This document shows positions 57,834-64,000 of a DNA stretch of 64,000 nt, one piece after another. Each line of letters begins with the position of its first letter. Within the stretch, counting starts at the first letter, position 1. Origin of the DNA: Ilex aquifolium (Eukaryota > Streptophyta > Magnoliopsida > Aquifoliales > Aquifoliaceae); NCBI GenBank assembly GCA_951799425.1, contig OX637391.1, positions 17,078,051 to 17,142,050 of the forward strand, in the 5' to 3' direction. A program made the position numbers and the translations under genes. The notes under the pieces are model-generated. The model searched no databases. It worked only from the letters and a program-made list of their open reading frames with translations, and was not told the origin of the DNA.

Positions 57834-58030
57834 GGTGGTGAAGGCACAAGAACAGGTTGTTGCCGGTACTTTGCACCATCTCACTGTAGAGGCTATAGAT
57901 GTGGGAAAGAAGAAACTCTATGAAGCAAAGGTCTGGGTGAAGCCGTGTTTGAACTTCAAGGAATTGCAAGAATTAAAGTATGATGGCGATGCCACCTCAT
58001 TTACCCCTTCAGATCTTGGGGTTAAGAAAG
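57834..58030 (+). pseudogene. Phytocystatin exon (captured fragment)
   Basis: A single exon has acceptor gaacag| before 57834 and donor aagaaag|gtagat after 58030. It reads [20 protein letters not shown], then [20 protein letters not shown] and SDLGVKK. The QVVAG loop that blocks papain-like proteases is intact, but the second-hairpin PW pair is changed to PC. The first exon (signal, N-terminal Gly, LARFAV region) and the legumain-inhibiting C-terminal extension are absent. It lies upstream of a Helitron 3' end in the same orientation, so capture by that Helitron is likely. Confidence 0.8.
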
Positions 58031-58987
58031 GTAGATAAGCATGAATTGATGCAGTTCCCTTCAAAAAAATTACTAGAACTTATTACACATGACAGGCTAT
58101 CCCCTCCTAAGAAATTACACTAACATTCTGGCTCAAATCATCGGATGTTTCATGAAGTATCAAGTGGTGGGTAATGGCGTAACGCTATGGTTTTGCCCCC
58201 CTCCTTCCTGTTTCTTTCCTATAGGCTCCTTGTGCTTTTGATTTTTAACCAATCTAAAGAAGCAGACCAAGATTATCACATGGAAACATAATTAGAATGG
58301 AAGCATAAAAGAGTAGTTATGCATCATGTTTTATGCTAAATGGTTTCTATAATTATTTAGGGGGTTTTCAGCTCTGGCATTCATGGCAAGTAGATGTTTT
58401 GATAAGTTTAGCATGCTATCTATTCAATTGAAAGTTGGAAGCGAAGTTGTGGCCTTTTAATATTTGACTTTGTTGTTTTCATTTCTGCAACCTTTCTTAT
58501 CTTTTTTTCTTTTTAGCTTGAAGAAATAGATAAATGCACCAAATATTTTTCTCTATCATTTAAAGTTTCTAATGATCTTATCTTATATAAACTATTGATG
58601 CAGCAGTCACAAAGGAGAACAATTGAAGAGAGAAAAAAGAGAAAGGAAGAAGCAGAAAGAAGAGCCTGAGAGTTGAGAGACAACATATATTCAAAGTTAT
58701 TGTAATCAATCATTTTTTTCATATGTCAACAGTAAAGTGATATGTGACCTATATCTCATTCCATGTTTACAAACCTTGAGTTTGATGATGTGTTGTCTGA
58801 TAACTCTTCATGTGTTGTTCAATAGGAATTTTTTACTTTCTGTTGATTACATGCACAAAAAGGAGATAGCCCTTGACTGAAATGAATGCCAAAACTCATG
58901 CTCACCTTCACTTGTGTATGTAGGTAATTTGGTTAGGAAAAATTAGTTCACATCCTTAGTGTACAATATTTCATCCTTAAAATGATC
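58031..58987. other. Sequence between the cystatin exon and the Helitron 3' end
   Basis: A further AG-bordered block near 58601 ('gatgcag|cagtcac') reads RTIEERKKRKEEAERRA before a stop and might be another captured exon. I do not recognise it. The rest is AT-rich. Confidence 0.35.
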
Positions 58988-59016
58988 CACGTGCAACGCA
59001 CGTGGGCATCAACTAG
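58988..59016 (+). mobile_element. Helitron 3' end (element body to the left)
   Basis: The hairpin CACGTGCAACGCACGTG (58988-59004), then an 8-nt spacer, then CTAG (59013-59016) followed by T. It is identical in layout and hairpin to 28900-28928. The 5' end was not found. Confidence 0.65.
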
Positions 59017-59079
59017 TACTATTAGATGTCCTTATCATGAATATATGTTTGATATGTAAATCTATTAGATCAGCAGACC

Positions 59080-59125
59080 CAAAAAAGAAAAAGAAAAAGA
59101 AAAAGAAAAAGAAAAATAAAAAAAA
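59080..59125 (+). repeat. (AAAAAG)n microsatellite
   Basis: About five AAAAAG units are followed by A-rich sequence. The apparent long frame on the - strand here is only its translation. Confidence 0.95.
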
Positions 59126-60861
59126 ACCAATACCACCTCTAGTTTTTGGCCACCTCCATGAGTTCCACCATGTCAAACTATAATCACCTCCCCAATGTTC
59201 TAGTATAAATACGGACAAGCAACAATAGAAGCAATGAGATAATAATTCTGCAGTAGTTCAAATTTTGCATAGTAAACGAATGTTTTAGCATTTACTATTT
59301 ATGGAAGTTCCAAGTTATCAACCATAGACCCTTAAGCCAAATCTCTAGTGGAGTATCAAATAAAAACCTAACAATCACATATTAAATTTTATGGTATATT
59401 TGCTTTTTATGTCAATTTATAAAAAAGTGCCACCATCTCGGTGCTCATAACTTCACTAAAAAACTGAACTCAGCATATCGGATATGTAGTAGAAGCCCAA
59501 AGTAGCACATAATTAATATTTCAAGCCATGTGGTTTTTGGTTGGGATCTAGGCCCTTCTCATTTCATAGTTCAACACGAAGCAAAAAATGATGTAGTTAA
59601 TCATAATATGGATTCATATCAATTACAATTCATCTATATACATCTGAACAAAGTCGTTGATTTGAAGTTGCATTAGTAATGATCTAGGTGTTTTCACAAC
59701 TTCTTGGGCTTTATACAGAAGTTCTAAAAATTAACCATAAATCATACAAGCCTCCCATTAATAGGTGGTTCAAGAAATGTGAAAATCACACACTTTTGAG
59801 AGAGAGACAGAGGGAGATGAAGAGGTGCCGTTTTAATGTGTATACCGGACGACATAATGATAATTTATTTATGTATTGAAAAGAGGACATGATAGTTTTT
59901 ATAGGGACAAAATGGAAAACTTTCACTTTATACAATTGTTTTTTCTTTATATGGAGATAATTATGTATTACAGGTTATTAAATTTTATAGGGTTTACTTG
60001 TCCACTTGGTCCTTTGTTAGTGGACAATTATACACAATGGCACTGTTGACGTGGGATAACTGTTATGCTCAAGATTTTTCTCGTATTTTAGGTTGTATAT
60101 GAACTGAATTGCATAAGGTTCAAAAAAAAAAAAAAAAAAACTAAATTGCATTGCACTTAAAAACTGTAATGTTTTAACTTCAATAAGTGATTAATTGTTG
60201 GATGACTAATGATTTCTTGGACCAATAAGAAGTTATTATAATAGGTTTTTTTTTTCTTTTTAAGGATAATATTATCAATTAAATTTTTTTGACAAGCATT
60301 GACATTCGAAATTAGTATATAGATTATTAGATCTATTCAAATGTTTATTTTTTAGTCAATTTTGATATGCACTACGTATTTACAAATATATACAAACATA
60401 TAATGTAATTTGGTGATTATTTAATAAAATTGAGGAGAAATCCATGTGCTAAATGTTAAAATTGGCTCTAATCAACTTATTCAGATCATAACAGATATCT
60501 ATTTTAACGGATTCATATATGTGTTGTAAAAAATAAAATTTGTTGGACAATTGAATTAAATTTGAATCACATTAATTAAATTGGATTGGATCGAATTTAT
60601 ATTATTTGGAAAGAAAATAATTAAAAGTCAAATAATGAATTTATTAGTTGAATTAAGGCAACTAATAAAAAAATAAAAAATTTCTCAAAAAAGAATAAAG
60701 TAGACATTATATAATTTTTGAAGGATAATCAAAAGTTTTTCTCTTAAGCCATTTTAAAAAAGATAAAGTAGACATTATAGAATTATTAAATGATAAATAA
60801 GGAAATCAAAAGTTTTTCACTTAAGCCACTTTTATTAGTAGTATAGATAGATATAGATAGA
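59126..60861. other. AT-rich sequence with a Helitron 5' end at 60825-60847
   Basis: There is no gene. The - strand start TCTATACTACTAATAAAAGT at 60847 is a Helitron-type 5' end whose body runs leftward; its 3' end was not found. Close behind it, a unit of about 80 bp ('aaagtagacattata...caaaagtttttc(t/a)cttaagcca') is repeated at about 60698 and 60766. An A run of 20 lies near 60120. Confidence 0.45.
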
Positions 60862-63378
60862 CTAGTTCTGCACTACGTGCATTGCATGTGAACAAATTAA
60901 AATAATAAAAAATCTTATCAAATCATCAAAAACATATATATAATTAAACTAAGACTTTTTTAAGGTGCCATGGTAGTTCAGAATTTTTTAAAATATCTCG
61001 ACAGTTATAAACTTTTATTATTTATCATTTTCATTTTCATCGCATGAAATACTACGAATTCAAGTATTCGACTTGATAAACTACGCATTGTTTTCCCCAA
61101 AGAAACTTTGCCTCTAATAAACTCGAGCTAAGCATTTGATTAGTATCACATTCTATTTATTCCATTTCATTAGAACACAATATCTAATTCAATACCACAA
61201 CTTCTACTATACTTTTCTGTTTATTATATGCAGACCACCAAAACAAAGATCAAAGTTATGCACTGAAAAAGATTAGCAAGCTCCTCCTTGGCCTCTTTCC
61301 CTCATGGCATTAAGTTGTGCATCTATTCCCTTGTTTCATATGAGATGCCATTACTCATTTATTATATAATGAACAAAACAATCATAATATAACTCCATGA
61401 CCACTCGTTTAGTTACCTACACTTCAGTCGAATTTCGATTGTTCGAACCTCCTCATTTTGAATAATAGTATCCCATAGTGGAAGATCACAGTGACCAATT
61501 AGTTTCAAAAGGAAAACAATACCAAATAAGGAAATCAACCAAATGAAATTTTTGGTAGAAGTCAAACGACCAACCAATATCTTGTATAGACAATATATTT
61601 TTGCAATATGTCAACTAAATACATTAAGCAACATTTATGAAAAATGAGAATAACATTGAGCAACATTAGTGTTTGCAGCGTGTGCATCTCTGGAAATGCA
61701 GGATGACTCACTTGGGTTATTTTTTTAATAACATAATATCTATGGTATCTCCATGTACTTCAACTTTTGCATCCACTTACACATTTAATATACTTCATCA
61801 GGTCAAACCTATTTGCAAAATGGGAATTGGACATTAGTGCTTCCTAGAAGTGTTTGTGATTCAGACTTGACTCTATTGAGACATGATTATTTTTTTTTTG
61901 AAAAGGTATTGAGGCATGATGAAGGCACCCAAGTTCAACCATAATATCCGCCAGAAAATAGTTGGATATTTTTAAAAAATAAAAAAAGTTCAACCATAAT
62001 ATGTGAAAGAGGGAAACCCATAAAAAGTCAGCATACCCTAAAACCATTGCAATCAAAGAAATAAAAGTCTTGCGACTATAGATGAATCTTAAAAATAACT
62101 TTTTTCAATGTAGCTCAGCATCTGCTTTTTAATGTCTCTTTGAGGTTTGAAAAACAGAGACGTTCGAGCACCTATCCTTTTTTAAGAGGTAGGGCAATGA
62201 CGTGCTTTTGGTATAGGTCAATTTCACACAAATAAATGGATATAACAACTGCACACGCTAATAATCTGACTTCAGCCACGAACTGAAGAGTCAATTAAGA
62301 GGAAAATCATCCTGTGCAGCTAGAGAAAGAAAAGTTACAGAATGGGAAAAGCAAGAAAGCGTATACAAAGAAGTAAAAATCTGATGATTCCATGTACCTT
62401 CATTTGATTATCAATAATTCTTCTCATTTCACTAATGCAAGAAGCAACTACGACTTTCACATCGACATCTAAATGCTTTAGAAGTTCATCAGCAATCAAG
62501 GCCTTCATTGACTGAGAAAGTGCGGTATGTGTTAATTTTGGCGGCGAGTGCTCCACCTTCAATAGGAAATTCTCAACTTGATTAAAAGCACAATAAAAAA
62601 AATAACATATGAATGCATTTCAAAGATCATAGAATGACTCATATTTAATGATTTGCTAAGCAATCAGACTCATTTCCTTACGGGCGTAGAATTTCTTTAT
62701 TTGATGAAGATGCCACAACAAGATTCGTTCAGTGATTTACTGGAAATTGAATGCAACTCTCAACACCTGCCTACACTGTCAAAGGACATAAAGGAAACTA
62801 AAATTTAATGATTGTGTTCCAAGAAAGGGAAAAAACTAAAATCAATACTTACTTAGGACATGGAACACATGGTTGGCGGCAAATGAACTAAAATAATCTT
62901 TACATAGCGTCATCCTAAGCAAATCTTTAGCCATCGGTGACATCGTGTAGAAAACCTATGTGAATATCTATGGATTGTTTGCAAAACCGCCTTGAAGATC
63001 TTGGTAACGAAGTGAGTGATGAAAGTATTCTATAAACTCCATCAATGGAACTCAGAAAATGTGATTACGATTACTCAACTTACAATTCACGTGTTTAATT
63101 TTGAAATAGGAAGAGTTAAACAAGATGATAGGATATAATTGGTTATGTTAGTAATTAGGAAATTAAAAACTTTTCTCAAACTGTCCACTTGCTTGTTCAG
63201 TCTCTTTAAGCGACTTTTTGACTCCCACTTTCATGTCTAGAGCTTATTAGTAGTTAATACACTCAATGCAAATCCATTAGGCTAACTATTAGTGAAGGAT
63301 AATATTGTAATTAATTGATTAATTGAGGACAAATTTGGAAAATAATTTTTTTTTAGGTACTTTTATAAATAGTATAGA
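60862..63378 (-). mobile_element. Non-autonomous Helitron carrying a PDS5 exon
   Basis: On the - strand it starts TCTATACTATTTATAAAAGT (63378) after A. It ends with an imperfect hairpin CACATGCAATGCACGTAG, then CTAG at 60865-60862, followed by T. It abuts the 5' end of another Helitron at 60847. No Rep/helicase is encoded. The PDS5-like exon at 62398-62576 has the same orientation as the element. Confidence 0.6.
62398..62576 (-). pseudogene. PDS5: PDS5 (sister-chromatid cohesion) exon fragment
   Basis: The exon has acceptor atcaag| at 62576 and donor atgaag|gtacat at 62398. It reads VENFLLKVEHSPPK, then SMKALIADELLKHLDVDVKV, VASCISEMRRI and NQMK. This follows the N-terminal HEAT region of plant PDS5 homologues (KVEQSPP..., MKALI..DELL.H.DVDVKV.VASCISEITRI, ..QMK). 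The stretch after TRI is several residues short, so the exon has an internal deletion. PDS5 regulates cohesin on chromatin. One exon cannot do this, and flanking PDS5 exons were not found. Confidence 0.8.
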
Positions 63379-64000
63379 TAGATTATGGACCGTTGGAGTG
63401 GAGCAATTGGAATAAAATTGTGATATGCCCATTCATCCGATTGCCCCTTATCCCAACTAAACAACGACTTGCTGCTGCTTCTCTCCTTCCCGAAGAAGTC
63501 CCCACAGAAAACCGATAGCTTCTTTTAACAGGTTTGCCCCTTATCTCCTTCTTCTCTGTTCTTTTCTTCTTCTCTCTGTTTCTCTTCTTCTTCTTTGCCA
63601 GAAAGCCCATATATGTTATTTCTGTCTTCTTCTTCGACAAAACCAGATCTGCTGTTGCTTCTACTGCTGCCTTCTTCTTCGACAGAACACATGTATGTTC
63701 TTCTTTTATCTCATTCTCCTTCTTCTTCTGATTCTGCTTCTTCTGTGTTTCTATTTTTATTTTTCTAGGATTCCCAGATTCTCTGTTCTGATTTCTTCTT
63801 CTTCTTTTCTTCTACTTCTTTTGGTTCTGATTCTGTTTCTGTTTTCTGCTTCTACTTTTGCTGTTTTTGTTTCTGTTTCTGCTTATTGTGTTTCTTCTCT
63901 GTTTCTATTTCTGTTTATTCTACTTTTGTTTCTGCTTCTGCTTATTCTGTTTCTGTTCTGTTTTTGCTTAATGCTGATTCTGTTTATGTGATTTTAAGTT
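63379..64000 (+). repeat. Pyrimidine-rich tract ('ttctgtttctg') at the window end
   Basis: From about 63530 the sequence is nearly all T and C on the + strand, with degenerate TTCTG(A/T)TTCTG units. A diverged repeat of about 55 bp ('cttcttcttcgaca(a/g)aac') lies at about 63626 and 63671. It could be 5'UTR or intron sequence of a gene beyond the window, but no start codon or domain is convincing. Confidence 0.6.

Noticed and set aside
59009-59218. 69-codon - strand frame with a poly-Phe run
   Set aside because: It is the translation of the (AAAAAG)n microsatellite and the Helitron terminus.
63383-63991. Frames rich in Phe/Ser/Leu or Lys/Arg on the two strands
   Set aside because: They come from the pyrimidine-rich tract, with no domain and no conserved start.

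Overview
The window is nuclear DNA from a flowering plant, most likely a eudicot. It is AT-rich, with spliceable GT/AG exon fragments of plant proteins, plant-type transposons and intronless coiled-coil NB-ARC LRR (CNL/RGA-type) resistance genes. I cannot name the species. Only two genes look intact, both CNL immune receptors on the + strand: NLR1 (11584-15066, 1160 aa) and NLR2 (48278-51604, 1108 aa). A third copy, NLR3 (54718-56042), is a pseudogene holding only the distal LRR. It has lost its CC and NB-ARC and is split by a 464-bp MITE. The 3' flank of the NLR unit occurs four times (1-715, 15067-17614, 51605-53930, 56043-56620). This shows a tandem NLR array that extends beyond the left edge of the window.

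Nearly everything else is transposon-derived. 1097-4779 is a 3'-truncated Ty1/copia element on the - strand. 7302-8028 is a MITE with a TAA target duplication. 9338-10012 is a long-TIR Mutator-like non-autonomous element. 17615-22450 is another Mutator-like MITE with a perfect 9-bp duplication. A 4-kb insertion with solo-LTR hallmarks (18181-22210) has broken it, and that LTR is itself split by a second LTR-like insertion (about 19968-21729). 24450-33361 is an 8.9-kb Mutator-like element with about 190-bp TIRs, a near-perfect 9-bp target duplication and a FAR1/MURA-type transposase with one nonsense codon. It also carries a captured PEX19 fragment and a 3.5-kb Helitron that holds in-phase exons of an unidentified gene. 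36120-42836 is a second TIR-bounded element carrying exon-like fragments (a WD40 protein, a possible PRP16, an unknown protein) and an array of TGACGT palindromes. 51782-52493 is a solo LTR with a perfect CATAT duplication. The right end holds Helitrons carrying a phytocystatin exon and a PDS5 exon.

Pseudogene fragments of ribosomal protein eS24 (two copies, travelling with the NLR unit) and of 2-hydroxyacyl-CoA lyase (46076-46297) lie between these elements.

The copies allow events to be ordered. The Mutator-like MITE entered the 3' flank of an ancestral NLR. The unit then duplicated in tandem. After that, copy 1 gained the nested LTRs, copy 2 gained the CATAT solo LTR, and copy 3 lost its 5' half and gained a MITE. 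The main biological theme is an NLR cluster embedded in gene-capturing DNA transposons. No CRISPR array, rRNA or tRNA gene was seen.
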